Shown here: positions 1 to 12,592 of the stretch, in pieces
Layout: each line of letters begins with the position of its first letter
Position numbering within the stretch: the stretch's first letter is position 1
Source: Diplolepis rosae
Taxonomy: Eukaryota > Arthropoda > Insecta > Hymenoptera > Diplolepididae
DNA: 64,000 nucleotides
Direction: 5' to 3'
NCBI GenBank assembly: GCA_030998225.1
Contig: JAPYXD010000742.1
Coordinates: 1,984,001 to 2,048,000, forward strand
The notes under the pieces: generated by a model
What the model saw: only the letters and a program-made list of their open reading frames with translations
The model's database searches: none
What the model was told of the DNA's origin: nothing
Program-made: the position numbers and the translations under genes

Positions 1-59
1 AAAGTCTTCTTTAAAAATATTCCATTACATTCTTTTTGCAATATCGATTTAAAGGAATT

Positions 60-73
60 ATAAAAGATTTTAT
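60..73. other. Conserved 14 bp inverted repeat (representative copy)
   Basis: ATAAAAGATTTTAT at 60-73 is an inverted repeat: ATAAAA and TTTTAT with a two-base centre. Nearly every monomer has it, with centre GA (B, C, E, F and H types) or CA (A and D types); the arms stay intact while the centre differs. The same stretch contains TATAAAAG on the plus strand and AATAAAA on the minus strand. The 25 bp-deleted monomers at 33601 and 49284 lack it. Whether it binds a protein is unknown. Confidence 0.55.
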
Positions 74-180
74 TCCCAGACATTAAGATGCAAGATATTT
101 CAATGATTTTTGTCGTCTCTAAAGACCATTCAAAAAACAATTAAAAGTCTGAATATGTCCCCTCATAAAGTCTTCTTCAA

Positions 181-188
181 GAATATTC
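181..188. other. Conserved GAATATTC palindrome (representative copy)
   Basis: GAATATTC follows the AAAGTCTTCTTTAA stretch in most monomers. The AATATT core persists in nearly all types, including the AAAATATTCC and GAATATTACA variants, but is broken to AATACT in Q monomers of the first 7 kb. It is also an SspI recognition core, so that site occurs about once per 165 bp. Confidence 0.5.
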
Positions 189-799
189 CAATTCATTCTT
201 TTTGCAATATCGATTTAAGGAAATTATAAAAGATTTTATTCACAGACCTTAAGATGCAAGATATTTCAATAATTTCTGTCGTCTCTAAAGACCATTCAAA
301 AAAATTTAAATTCTGAATATGTATACGCATAAAGTCTTCTTTAAAAATATTCCATTACATTCTTTTTGCAATATGGATTTAAGTAAATTATAAAAGATTT
401 TATTCCCAGACCTTAAGATGCAAGATATTTCAATGATTTTTGTCGTCTCTACAGACCATTCAAAAAACAATTAAAAGTCTGAATATGTATCCTCACAAAG
501 TCTTCTTTAAGAATATTCCAATAGATTTTTTTGTAATGTTGATTTAAGGAAATTATAAAACATTTTATTCCCAGACGTTAAGATGAAACACATTGTATAA
601 TTTCTGCCGTCTCTAAAGCCCATTCAAGAAACAATTTTTAATCTGAATAGGTATCCTCGTAAAGTCTTCCTTAACAATACTCCAGTACATTTTTTTACAA
701 TGTCGATTTAAGGAAATTACAAAACATTTTATTTCCAGACGTTAAGATGAAACACATTTTATAATTTCTGCCGTCTCTAAAGACCATTCAAAAAACAAT

Positions 800-2310
800 T
801 TAAATTCTGAATATGTATACGCATAAAGTCTTCTTTAAAAATATTCCATTACATTCTTTTTGCAATATCGATTTAAAGGAATTATAAAAGATTTTATTCC
901 CAGACGTTAAGATGCAAGATATTTCAATGATTTTTGTCGTCTCTAAAGACCATTCAAAAAACAATTAAAAGTCTGAATATGTCCCCTCATAAAGTCTTCT
1001 TTAAGAATATTCCAATAGATTTTTTTGTAATGTCGATTTAAGGAAATTATAAAACATTTTAAGCCCAGACGTTAAGATGAAACACATTGTATAATTTCTG
1101 CCGTCTCTAAAGCCCATTCAAGAAACAATTTTTAATTCCATTACATTCTTTTTGCAATATCGATTTAAAGGAATTATAAAAGATTTTATTCCCAGACATT
1201 AAGATGCAAGATATTTCAATGATTTTTGTCGTCTCTAAAGACCATTCAAAAAACAATTAAAAGTAAGAATATGTCCCCTCATAAAGTCTTCTTCAAGAAT
1301 ATTCCAATACATTTTTTCTTCAATATCGATTTAAAGGAATTATAAAAGATTTTATTCCCAGACGTTAAGATGCAAGACATTTCATTAATTTCTGTCGTCT
1401 CTAAAGACCATTCAAAAAAAAATTTAAATTCTGAATATGTATGCTCGTAAAGTCTTCTTTAAAAATATTCCATTACATTCTTTTTGCAATATGGATTTAA
1501 GTAAATTATGAAAGATTTTATTCCCAGACCTTAAGATGCAAGATATTTCAATAATTTCTGCTGTCTCTAAAGACCATTTAAAAACCAATTTTAAGTCCGA
1601 ATATGTATCCTCGTAAAGTCTTCTTTAAGAATATTCCAATAGATTTCTTTGTAATGTTGATTTAAGGAAATTATAAAACATTTTATTCCCAGACGTTAAG
1701 ATGAAACACATTGTATAATTTCTGCCGTCTCTAAAGCCCATTCAAGAAACAATTTTTAATCTGAATAGGTATCCTCGTAAAGTCTTCCTTAACAATACTC
1801 CAGTACATTTTTTTGCAATGTCGATTTAAGGAAATTACAAAACATTTTATTTCCAGACGTTAAGATGAAACACATTTTATAATTTCTGCCGTCTCTAAAG
1901 ACCATTCAAAAAACAATTTAAATTCTGAATATGTATACGCATAAAGTCTTCTTTAAAAATATTCCATTACATTCTTTTTGCAATATCGATTTAAAGGAAT
2001 TATAAAAGATTTTATTCCCAGACATTAAGATGCAAGATATTTCAATGATTTTTGTCGTCTCTAAAGACCATTCAAAAAACAATTAAAAGTCTGAATATGT
2101 CCCCTCATAAAGTCTTCTTTAAGAATATTCCAATAGATTTTTTTGTAATGTTGATTTAAGGAAATTATAAAACATTTTATTCCCAGACGTTAAGATGAAA
2201 CACATTGTATAATTTCTGCCGTCTCTAAAGCCCATTCAAGAAACAATTTTTAATCTGAATAGGTATCCTCGTAAAGTCTTCCTTAACAATACTCCAGTAC
2301 ATTTTTTTGC
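800..2310 (+). repeat. Duplicated block, copy 1 (partner 5183-6693)
   Basis: From about 800 to 2310 the order of monomer variants, including the 39 bp deletion junction and the Q-P-D' trimer, is repeated at an offset of about 4383 bp. Checked anchors: 825 pairs with 5208, 991 with 5374, 1134 with 5517, 1741 with 6123. Small length changes in A-runs shift the offset by one or two bases. Homology fades to ordinary monomer similarity before about 800 and after about 2310, where the Q monomer of copy 2 becomes a different type. Confidence 0.75.
991..1282 (+). repeat. Fused monomer pair with 39 bp deletion, copy 1
   Basis: A D' monomer runs into the middle of the next monomer: CAATTTTTAATTCCATTAC at about 1127-1145 joins the end of D' directly to the AATATTCCATTAC part of P. 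The pair is 292 bp rather than about 331, so 39 bp are missing, including the AAAGTC anchor. The sequence ATTC lies at both ends of the missing segment in intact monomers, which suggests deletion between short direct repeats. Confidence 0.82.
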
Positions 2311-2602
2311 AATGTCGATTTAAGGAAATTACAAAACATTTTATTTCCAGACGTTAAGATGAAACACATTTTATAATTTCTGCCGTCTCTAAAGACCATT
2401 CAAAAAACAATTTAAATTCTGAATATGTATACGCATAAAGTCTTCTTTAAAAATATTCCATTACATTCTTTTTGCAATATCGATTTAAAGGAATTATAAA
2501 AGATTTTATTCCCAGACGTTAAGATGCAAGATATTTCAATGATTTTTGTCGTCTCTAAAAACCATTCAAAAAACAATTAAAAGTCTGAATATGTCCCCTC
2601 AT
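1779..2602 (+). repeat. Q-P-D'-Q-P run: 494 bp trimer repeat
   Basis: Anchors at 1779 (Q), 1943 (P), 2109 (D'), 2273 (Q) and 2437 (P) show a trimer repeating with a period of 494 bp. The next D' at 2603 is the truncated form. It is the cleanest local example of the higher-order unit of the first 7 kb. Confidence 0.75.
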
Positions 2603-2894
2603 AAAGTCTTCTTTAAGAATATTCCAATAGATTTTTTTGTAATGTCGATTTAAGGAAATTATAAAACATTTTAAGCCCAGACGTTAAGATGAAACACATT
2701 GTATAATTTCTGCCGTCTCTAAAGCCCATTCAAGAAACAATTTTTAATTCCATTACATTTTTTTTGCAATATCGATTTAAAGGAATTATAAAAGATTTTA
2801 TTCCCAGACGTTAAGATGCAAGATAGTTCAATAATTTCTGTCGTCTCTATAGACCATTCAAAAAAAAATTTTAATTCTGAATATGAATACTCAT
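2603..2894 (+). repeat. Fused monomer pair with 39 bp deletion, copy 2
   Basis: The same TTTTTAATTCCATTAC junction appears at about 2741-2756, 1612 bp after copy 1, and the fused pair is again 292 bp. Identity of the breakpoint shows common descent. The right half is an F-like/B-like variant (ATAGTTCAATAATT) that differs from copies 1 and 3. Confidence 0.82.
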
Positions 2895-5182
2895 AAAGTC
2901 TTCTTTAAAAATATTCCATTACATTCTTTTTGCAATATGGATTTAAGTAAATTATAAAAGATTTTATTCCCAGACCTTAAGATGCAAGATAGTTCAATAA
3001 TTTCTGTCGTCTCTATAGACCATTCAAAAAAAAATTTTAATTCTGAATATGAATACGCATAAAGTCTTCTTTAAAAATATTCCATTACATTCTTTTTGCA
3101 ATATGGATTTAAGTAAATTATAAAAGATTTTATTCCCAGAACTTAAGATGCAAGATATTTCAATAATTTCTGTCGTCTCTAAAGACCATTCAAAAAACAA
3201 TTAAAAGTCTGAATATGTATCCTCATAAAGTCTTCTTTAAGAATATTCCAATAGATTTTTTTGTAATGTTGATTTAAGGAAATTATAAAACATTTTATTC
3301 CCAGACGTTAAGATGAAACACATTGTATAATTTCTGCCGTCTCTAAAGCCCATTCAAGAAACAATTTTTAATCTGAATAGGCATCCTCGTAAAGTCTTCC
3401 TTAACAATACTCCAGAACATTTTTTTGCAATGTCGATTTAAGGAAATTACAAAACATTTTATTTCCAGACGTTAAGATGAAACACATTTCATAATTTCTT
3501 CCGTCTCTAAAGACCATTCAAAAAACAATTTAAATTCTGAATATGTATACGCATAAAGTCTTCTTTAAAAATATTCCATTACATTCTTTTTGCAATATCG
3601 ATTTAAAGGAATTATAAAAGATTTTATTCCCAGACGTTAAGATGCAAGATATTTCAATGATTTTTGTCGTCTCTAAAGACCATTCAAAAAACAATTAAAA
3701 GTCTGAATATGTCCCCTCATAAAGTCTTCTTTAAGAATATTCCAATAGATTTTTTTGTAATGTCGATTTAAGGAAATTATAAAACATTTTATTCCCAGAC
3801 GTTAGGATGCAAGGCAATTCAATAATTTCTGCCGTCTCTAAAGACATTTCAAAAAACAATTCAAATTCTGAATATGTATACGCATAAAGTCTTCTTCAAG
3901 AATATTCCAATTCATTCTTTTTGCAATATCGATTTAAGGAAATAATAAAAGATTTTATTCCCAGACGTTAAGATGCAAGACATTTCAGTAATTTCTGTCG
4001 TCTCTAAAGACCATTCAAAAAACAATGTAAATTCAGAATATGTATACGCATAAAGTCTTCTTTAAAAATATTCCAATTCATTCTTTTTGCAATATCGATT
4101 TAAGGAAATTATAAAAGATTTTATTCCCAGACCTTAAGATGGAAGATATTTCAATAATTTCTGTCGTCTCTAAAGACCATTCAAAAAACAATGTAAATTC
4201 AGTATATGTATACGCATAAAGTCTTCTTTAAAAATATTCCAATACATTTTTTTTTCAATATCGATTTAAAGGAATTATAAAAGATTTTATTCCCAGACGT
4301 TAAGATGCAAGACATTTCAGTAATTTCTGTCGTCTCTAAAGACCATTCAAAAAACAATTTAAATTCTAAATATGTATACTCATAAAGTCTTCTTTAAAAA
4401 TATTCCATTACATTCTTTTTGCAATATGGATTTAAGTAAATTATAAAAGATTTTATTCCCAGACCTTAAGATGCAAGATATTTCAATAATTTCTGCTGTA
4501 TCTAAAGACCATTTAAAAACCAATTTTAAGTCCGAATATGTATCCTCGTAAAGTCTTCTTTAAGAATATTCCAATACTTTTTTTGTATTGCCGATTTAAG
4601 GAAATTATAAAACATTTTATACCCAGACGTTAGGATGAAACACATTTTATAATTTCTGCTGTCTCTAAAGACCATTCAAGAAACAATTTTTAATCTGAAT
4701 AGGTATCCTCGTAAAGTCTTCCTTAACAATACTCCAGTACATTTTTTTGCAATGTCGATTTAAGGAAATTACAAAACATTTTATTTCCAGACGTTAAGAT
4801 GAAACACATTTTATAATTTCTGCCGTCTCTAAAGACCATTCAAAAAACAATTGAAATTCTGAATATGTATACGCATAAAGTCTTCTTTAAAAATATTCCA
4901 TTACATTCTTTTTGCAATATCGATTTAAAGGAATTATAAAAGATTTTATTCCCAGACATTAAGATGCAAGATATTTCAATGATTTTTGTCGTCTCTAAAG
5001 ACCATTCAAAAAACAATTAAAAGTCTGAATATGTCCCCTCATAAAGTCTTCTTCAAGAATATTCCAATTCATTCTTTTTGCAATATCGATTTAAGGAAAT
5101 TATAAAAGATTTTATTCACAGACCTTAAGATGAAACACATTGTATAATTTCTGCCGTCTCTAAAGCCCATTCAAAAAAAAAT

Positions 5183-6693
5183 TTAAATTCTGAATATGTA
5201 TACGCATAAAGTCTTCTTTAAAAATATTCCATTACATTCTTTTTGCAATATCGATTTAAAGGAATTATAAAAGATTTTATTCCCAGACATTAAGATGCAA
5301 GATATTTCAATGATTTTTGTCGTCTCTAAAGACCATTCAAAAAACAATTAAAAGTCTGAATATGTCCCCTCATAAAGTCTTCTTTAAGAATATTCCAATA
5401 GATTTTTTTGTAATGTCGATTTAAGGAAATTATAAAACATTTTAAGCCCAGACGTTAAGATGAAACACATTGTATAATTTCTGCCGTCTCTAAAGCCCAT
5501 TCAAGAAACAATTTTTAATTCCATTACATTCTTTTTGCAATATCGATTTAAAAGGAATTATAAAAGATTTTATTCCCAGACATTAAGATGCAAGATATTT
5601 CAATGATTTTTGTCGTCTCTAAAGACCATTCAAAAAACAATTAAAAGTCTGAATATGTCCCCTCATAAAGTCTTCTTCAAGAATATTCCAATACATTTTT
5701 TCTTCAATATCGATTTAAAGGAATTATAAAAGATTTTATTCCCAGACGTTAAGATGCAAGACATTTCATTAATTTCTGTCGTCTCTAAAGACCATTCAAA
5801 AAAATTTAAATTCTGAATATGTATGCTCGTAAAGTCTTCTTTAAAAATATTCCATTACATTCTTTTTGCAATATGGATTTAAGTAAATTATGAAAGATTT
5901 TATTCCCAGACCTTAAGATGCAAGATATTTCAATAATTTCTGCTGTCTCTAAAGACCATTTAAAAACCAATTTTAAGTCCGAATATGTATCCTCGTAAAG
6001 TCTTCTTTAAGAATATTCCAATAGATTTCTTTGTAATGTTGATTTAAGGAAATTATAAAACATTTTATTCCCAGACGTTAAGATGAAACACATTGTATAA
6101 TTTCTGCCGTCTCTAAAGCCCATTCAAGAAACAATTTTTAATCTGAATAGGTATCCTCGTAAAGTCTTCCTTAACAATACTCCAGTACATTTTTTTGCAA
6201 TGTCGATTTAAGGAAATTACAAAACATTTTATTTCCAGACGTTAAGATGAAACACATTTTATAATTTCTGCCGTCTCTAAAGACCATTCAAAAAACAATT
6301 TAAATTCTGAATATGTATACGCATAAAGTCTTCTTTAAAAATATTCCATTACATTCTTTTTGCAATATCGATTTAAAGGAATTATAAAAGATTTTATTCC
6401 CAGACATTAAGATGCAAGATATTTCAATGATTTTTGTCGTCTCTAAAGACCATTCAAAAAACAATTAAAAGTCTGAATATGTCCCCTCATAAAGTCTTAT
6501 TTAAGAATATTCCAATAGATTTTTTTGTAATGTTGATTTAAGGAAATTATAAAACATTTTATTCCCAGACGTTAAGATGAAACACATTGTATAATTTCTG
6601 CCGTCTCTAAAGCCCATTCAAGAAACAATTTTTAATCTGAATAGGTATCCTCGTAAAGTCTTCCTTAACAATACTCCAGTACATTTTTTTGCA
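5183..6693 (+). repeat. Duplicated block, copy 2 (partner 800-2310)
   Basis: This is the second copy of the 1.5 kb block. Differences seen from copy 1 include an extra A in GATTTAAAAGG near 5548, a shorter A-run near 5800, and TCTTATTT for TCTTCTTT near 6497. After about 6693 it switches to monomers with AGCCTTTAAGATG, which copy 1 lacks. The offset with the 39 bp junction included is 26.5 average monomers, consistent with one truncated monomer between the copies. Confidence 0.72.
5374..5666 (+). repeat. Fused monomer pair with 39 bp deletion, copy 3
   Basis: The junction lies at about 5512-5528, exactly 4383 bp after copy 1, so it moved as part of the 1.5 kb duplicated block. The pair is 293 bp owing to one extra A in the following A-run. 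Confidence 0.82.
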
Positions 6694-8966
6694 ATATCGA
6701 TTTAAGGAAATTATAAAACATTTTATTCCCAGCCTTTAAGATGAAACACATTTGATAATGTCTGCTGTCTCTACAGACCATTCAATAAACAATTTAAAGT
6801 CCGAATATATATACACATAAAGTCTTCTTTAAGAATATTGCATTACATTTTTTTTGCAATATCTATTTAAGGAAATTATAAAAGATTTTATGCCCAGAGT
6901 TTAAAATGGAAGACGTTTCAATAATTTCTGTCGTCTCTAAATACCATTCAAAAAACAATTTAGAATCCGAATATGTATCCTCGTAAAGTCTTCTTTAAGA
7001 ATATTCCAATACATTTTTTTGCAATGTCGATTTGTGGAAATTATAAAACATTTTATTCCCAGCCTTTAAGATGAAACACATTTTATAATGTCTGCTGTCT
7101 CTAAAGACCATTCAAAAAACAATTTAAAGTCCGAATATATATACACATAAAGTCTTCTTTAAGAATATTCCAATTCATTCTTTTTGCAATATCGATTTAA
7201 GGAAATTATAAAAGATTTTATTCCCAGACCTTAAGATGGAAGATATTTCAATAATTTCTGTCGTCTCTAAAGACCATTCAAAAAACAATGTAAATTCAGA
7301 ATATGTATACTCATAAAGCCTTCTTTAAGAATATTCCATTACATTTTTTTTGCAATATCGATTTAAAGGAATTATAAAAGATTTTATTCCCAGACGTTAA
7401 GATGCAAGATAGTTCAATAATTTCTGTCGTCTCTAAGGACCATTTAAAAACCAATTTTACGCCCGAATATGTATGCTCGTAAAGTCATCTTAAAGAACAT
7501 TCCATTACATTCTTTTTGCAATATGGATTTAAGGAAATTATAAAAGATTTTATTCCCAGACCTTAAGATGCAAGATAGTTCAATAATTTCTGTCGTCTCT
7601 ATAGACCATTCAAAAAAAAATTTTAATTCTGAATATGAATACTCATAAAGTCTTCTTTAAAAATATTCCATTACATTCTTTTTGCCATATGGATTTAAGT
7701 AAATTATAAAATATTTTATTCCCAGACGTTAAGATGCAAGACATTTCCATAATTTCTGTCGTCTCTATAGACCATTCAAAAAAAAATTTTAATTCTGAAT
7801 ATGAATACGCATAAAGTCTTCTTTAAAAATATTCCATTACATTCTTTTTGCAATATGGATTTAAGTAAATTATAAAAGATTTTATTCCCAGAACTTAAGA
7901 TGCAAGATATTTCAATGATTTTTGTCGTCTCTAAAGACCATTCAAAAAACAATTAAATTCTGAATATGTATCCTCATAAAGTCTTCTTTAAGAATATTCC
8001 AATAGATTTTTTTGCAATATCGATTTAAGGAAATTATAAAAGATTTTATTCCCAGACCTTAAGATGCAAGATATTTCTATAATTTCTGCCGTCTCTAAAG
8101 ACCATTCAAAAAACAATGTAAATTCAGAATATGTATACTCATAAAGCCTTCTTAAAGAACATTCCATTACATTTTTTTTGCAATATGGATTTAAGGAAAT
8201 TATAAAAGATTTTATTACCAGACCTTAAGATGCAAGATATTTCTATAATTTCTGCCGTCTCTAAAGAACATTCGAAAACAATTTAAAGCCTGAATATGTA
8301 TCCTCATAAAGTCTTCTTTAAGAATATTCCAATAGATTTTTTTGTAATGTCGATTTAAGGAAATTATAAAACATTTTATTCCCAGACGTTAAGATGAAAC
8401 ACATTTTATAATTTCTGCCGTCTCTAAAGACCATTCAAAAAACAATTTAAATTCTGAATATGTATCCGCGTAAAGTCTTCTTCAAGAATATTCCAATTCA
8501 TTCTTTTTGCAATATCGATTTAAGGAAATTATAAAAGATTTTATTCCCAGACCTTAAGATGGAAGATATTTCAATAATTTCTGTCGTCTCTAAAGACCAT
8601 TCAAAAAACAATGTAAATTCAGAATATGTATACGCATAAAGTCTTCTTTAAAAATATTCCAATACATTTTTTTTCAATATCGATTTAAAGGAATTATAAA
8701 AGATTTTATTCCCAGACGTTAAGATGCAAGACATTTCATTAATTTCTGTCGTCTCTAAAGACCATTTAAAAACCAATTTTAAGCCCGAATATGTATGCTC
8801 GTAAAGTCTTCTTTAAGAACATTCCAATACTTTTTTTTGTAATGCCGATTTAAGGAAATTATAAAACATTTTATTCCCAGACGTTAGGATGAAACACATT
8901 TTATAATTTCTGCTGTCTCTAAGGACCATTTAAAAACCAATTTTTATCCCGAATATGTATACTCGT
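6694..8966 (+). repeat. Transitional satellite stretch with L-type monomers
   Basis: Between the trimer zone and the first clear B-C-D-E-F run the monomers are mixed. L-type copies, marked by CCCAGCCTTTAAGATGAAAC, TAATGTCTGCTG and TCCGAATATATATACACAT, lie near 6690-6830 and 7020-7160. L-like copies reappear only near 17130, 23920 and 28390. The rest are E, F, P and B types, with several copies carrying ATAGTTCAATAATT. No gene or foreign sequence is present. Confidence 0.75.
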
Positions 8967-9953
8967 AAAGTCATCTTAAAGAATATTCCATTACATTTTT
9001 TTTGCAATATGGATTTAAGGAAATTATAAAAGATTTTATTACCAGACCTTAAGATGCAAGATATTTCTATAATTTCTGCCGTCTCTAAAGAACATTCGAA
9101 AACAATTTAAAGCCTGAATATGTATCCTCATAAAGTCTTTTTTAAAAATACTCCATTACATTTTTTTTGCAATATCGATTTAACGAAATTATAAAAGATT
9201 TTATTCCCAGACGTTAAGATGAAAGATATTTCAATGATTTTTGTCGTCTATAAACACAATTCAAAAAACAATTAAATACTGAATATGTATCCTCATAAAT
9301 TCTTCTTTAAGAATATTCCAATAGATTTTTTTGTAATGTCGATTTAAGGAAATTATAAAACATTTTATTCCCAGACGTTAAGATGAAACACATTTTATAA
9401 TTTCTGCCGTCTCTAAAGACCATTCAAAAAACAATTTAAAGTCTGAATATGTATCCGCGTAAAGTCTTCTTCAAGAATATTCCAATTCATTCTTTTTGCA
9501 ATATCGATTTAAGGAAATTATAAAAGATTTTATTCCCAGACCTTAAGATGGAAGATATTTCAATAATTTCTGTCGTCTCTAAAGACCATTCAAAAAACAA
9601 TGTAAATTCAGAATATGTATACGCATAAAGTCTTCTTTAAAAGTATTCCAATACATTTTTTCAATATCGATTTAAAGGAATTATAAAAGATTTTATTCCG
9701 AGACGTTAAGATGCAAGAAATTTCAATAATTTCTGCTGTCTCTAAAGACCATTTAAAAACCAATTTTAAACCCGAATATGTATGATCGTAAAGTCTTCTT
9801 TAAGAATATTCCAATACTTTTTTTTTGTAATGCCGATTTAAGGAAATTATAAAACATTTTATTCCCAGACGTTAGGATGAAACACATTTTATAATTTCTG
9901 CTGTTTCTAAGGACCATTTAAAAACCAATTTCTAAACCGAGTATGTATACTCG
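8967..9953 (+). repeat. Higher-order run B-C-D-E-F-A (first clear copy)
   Basis: Anchors at 8967 (B), 9132 (C), 9297 (D, with TAAATTC for TAAAGTC), 9461 (E), 9627 (F) and 9790 (A) give a six-monomer run of 987 bp. Each carries its diagnostic marks: TTACCAGACC in B, TTTAACG in C, AATAGATTTT in D, AATTCATTC with AAGATGGAAG in E, TTTTTTCAAT in F (short here) and GTTAGGATGAAAC in A. The next monomer at 9954 is a D-left/B-right hybrid. Confidence 0.78.
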
Positions 9954-10450
9954 TAAAGTCTTCTTTAAGCATATTCCAATAGATTTTTTTTGTAATGTCG
10001 ATTTAAGGAAATTATAAAAGATTTTATTACCAGACCTTAAGATGCAAGACATTTCAATAATTTCTGCTGTCTCTAAAGACTATTTAAAAACCAATTTTAA
10101 GCCCGAATATGTATACCCGTAAAGTCATCTTTATGAATATTACAATACAATTTTTTTGCAATGTCGATTTAAGGAAATTATAAAAGATTTTATTCCCAGA
10201 CGTTCGGATGCAAGGCAATTCAATAATTTCTGCCGTCTCTAAAGAACATTCGAAAACAATTTAAAGCCTGAATATGTATGCTCATAAAGTCTTTTTTAAA
10301 AATATTCCATTACATTTTTTTTGCAATATGGATTTAAGTAAATTATGAAAGATTTTATTCCCAGACCTTAAGATGCAAGATATTTCTATAATTTCTGCCG
10401 TCTCTAAAGAACATTCAAAAACAATTTAAAGCCTGCATATGTATCCTCAT
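9954..10450 (+). repeat. Recombinant monomers between higher-order runs
   Basis: Three monomers of mixed type. The first has a D-like left part (AATAGATTTT, TAATGTCG) joined to a right part with TTACCAGACC and TTTCTGCTG. The second resembles H (ATTACAATACAA) with GTTCGGATGCAAGGC, and the third has B left with TTTAAGTAAATTATG. Only satellite sequence is seen. Confidence 0.65.
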
Positions 10451-11271
10451 AAAGTCTTTTTTAAAAATATTCCATTACATTTTTTTTTGCAATATCGATT
10501 TAACGAAATTATAAAAGATTTTATTCCCAGACGTTAAGATGCAAGATATTTCAATGATTTTTGTCGTCTCTAAAGACCATTCAAAAAACAATTAAATTCT
10601 GAATATGTATCCTCATAAAGTCTTCTTTAAGAATATTCCAATAGATTTTTTTGCAATGTCGATTTAAGGAAATTATAAAACATTTTATTCACAGACGTTA
10701 AGATGAAACACATTTTATAATTTCTGCCGTCTCTAAAGATCATTCAATAAACAATTTAAGGTATGAATATGTATCCGCGTAAAGTCTTCTTCAAGAATAT
10801 TCCAATTCATTCTTTTTGCAATATCGATTTAAGGAAATTATAAAAGATTTTATTCCCAGACCTTAAGATGGAAGATATTTCAATAATTTCTGTCGTCTCT
10901 AAAGACCATTCAAAAAACAATGTAAATTCAGAATATGTATACGCATAAAGTCTTCTTTAAAAATATTCCAATACATTTTTTTCAATATCGATTTAAAGGA
11001 TTTATAAGATTTTATTCCCAGACGTTAAGATGCAAGACATTTCATTAATTTCTGTCGTCTCTAAAGACCATTTAAAAACCAATTTTAAGCCCGAATATGT
11101 ATGCTCGTAAAGTCTTCTTTAAGAACATTCCAATACTTTTTTTGTAATGCCGATTTAAAGAAATTATAAAACATTTTATTCCCAGACTTTAGGATGAAAC
11201 ACATTTTATAATTTCTGCTGTCTCTAAGGACCATTTCAAAACCAATTTTAAGCCCGAATATGTATACTCGT
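10451..11271 (+). repeat. Higher-order run C-D-E-F-A*
   Basis: Anchors at 10451 (C), 10617 (D), 10781 (E), 10947 (F) and 11109 (A*) repeat the order of the 8967 run one cycle later. The A* monomer is told from A by AAGAACATTCC and GACTTTAGGATG. The F copy has a shorter T-run and GGATTTATAAGA in place of GGAATTATAAAAGA, making it short. Confidence 0.75.
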
Positions 11272-12592
11272 AAAGTCTTCTTTAAGAATATTCCATTACA
11301 TTTTTTGAAATATAGATTTAAGGAAATTATAAAAGATTTTATTACCAGACGTTAAGATGCAAGACATTACAATAATTTCTGCTGTCTCTAAAGACCATTC
11401 TAAAAACCAATTTTAAGCCCGAATATGTATCCTCGTAAAGTCTTCTTAAAGAATATTCCAACACTTTTTTTTTGCAATGTCGATTTAAGGAAATTATAAA
11501 AGATTTTATTCCCAGACGTTAAGATGCAAGACATTTCAATAATTTCTGCTGTCTCTAAAGACCATTTAAAAACCAATTTTAAGCCCGAATATGTATCCTC
11601 GTAAAGTCTTCTTTAAGAACATTCCAATACTTTTTTTGTAATGCCGATTTAAAGAAATTATAAAACATTTTATTCCCAGACTTTAGGATGAAACACATTT
11701 TATAATTTCTGCTGTCTCTAAGGACCATTTAAAAACAATTTTAAGCCCGAATATGTATCCTCATAAAGTCTTTTTTAAAAATATTCCATTACATTTTTTT
11801 TGCAATATCGATTTAAAGAAATTATAAAATATTTTATTCCCAGACCTTAAGATGCAAGATATTTCAATAATTTCTGCCGTCTCTAAAGACCATTCAAAAA
11901 ACAATTTAAAGTCTGAATATGTATCCGCGTAAAGTCTTCTTCAAGAATATTCCAATTCATTCTATTTGCAATATCGATTTAAGGAAATTATTCAAGATTT
12001 TATTCCCAGACGTTAAGATGCAAGACATTTCAATCATTTCTGCTGTCTCTAAGGACCATTTAAAAACCAATTTTAAGCCCGAATATGTATCCTCGTAAAG
12101 TAATCTTTAAGAATATTACAATACAATTTTTTTGCAATGACGATTTAAGGAAATTATAAACGATTTTATTCCCAGACGTTAAGATGCAAGACATTTCAAT
12201 CATTTCTGCTGTCTCTAAGGACCATTTAAAAACCAATTTTAAGCCCGAATATGTATCCTCGTAAAGTCTTCTTAAAGAATATTCCAACACTTTTTTTTTG
12301 CAATGTCGATTTAAGGAAATTATAAAAGATTTTATTCCCAGACGTTAAGATGCAAGACATTTCAATAATTTCTGCTGTCTCTAAAGACCATTTAAAAACC
12401 AATTTTAAGCCCGAATATGTATCCTCGTAAAGTCTTCTTTAAGAATATTCCAACACTTTTTTTTTGTAATGCCGATTTAAGGAAATTATAAAACATTTTA
12501 TTCCCAGACGTTAGGATGAAACACATTTTATAATTTCTGCTGTCTCTAAGGACCATTTAAAAACAATTTTAAGCCCGAATACGTATTCTCGT
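11272..12592 (+). repeat. A-, A*- and H-rich satellite stretch
   Basis: Eight or so monomers with CTCGTAAAG ends. They include A* (AAGAACATTCC near 11610), H-type copies (TAATCTTTAAGAATATTAC near 12100), an E-like copy near 11940 and A near 12430. Several right halves carry TTTCAATCATTTCTGCTG, a mark shared with the H-rich stretches further on. The stretch holds only satellite. Confidence 0.7.

Larger units (their letters stand above)
1..6690 (+). repeat. Region 1: P-D'-Q trimer zone of the satellite
   Basis: This zone is marked by three monomer types that are rare or absent further on. P has TTACATTC, CGATTTAAAGG and TGATTTTTGTCG, and ends in GTCCCCTCAT. D' has AATAGATTTT, ACACATTGTATAAT and AGCCCATTCAAGAAAC. 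Q has TCCTTAACAATACTCCAG and TTACAAAACATTTTATTTCC. Q copies start near 661, 1779, 2273, 3390, 4715, 6160 and 6654. Their spacings are about 3, 7, 8 or 9 monomers, with the 7 and 9 cases short by about 39 bp because of a shared deletion. P, E-like and F-like monomers fill the gaps. The zone continues upstream of base 1, since the first ~250 bases are nearly the same as those starting near 4878. Confidence 0.8.
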
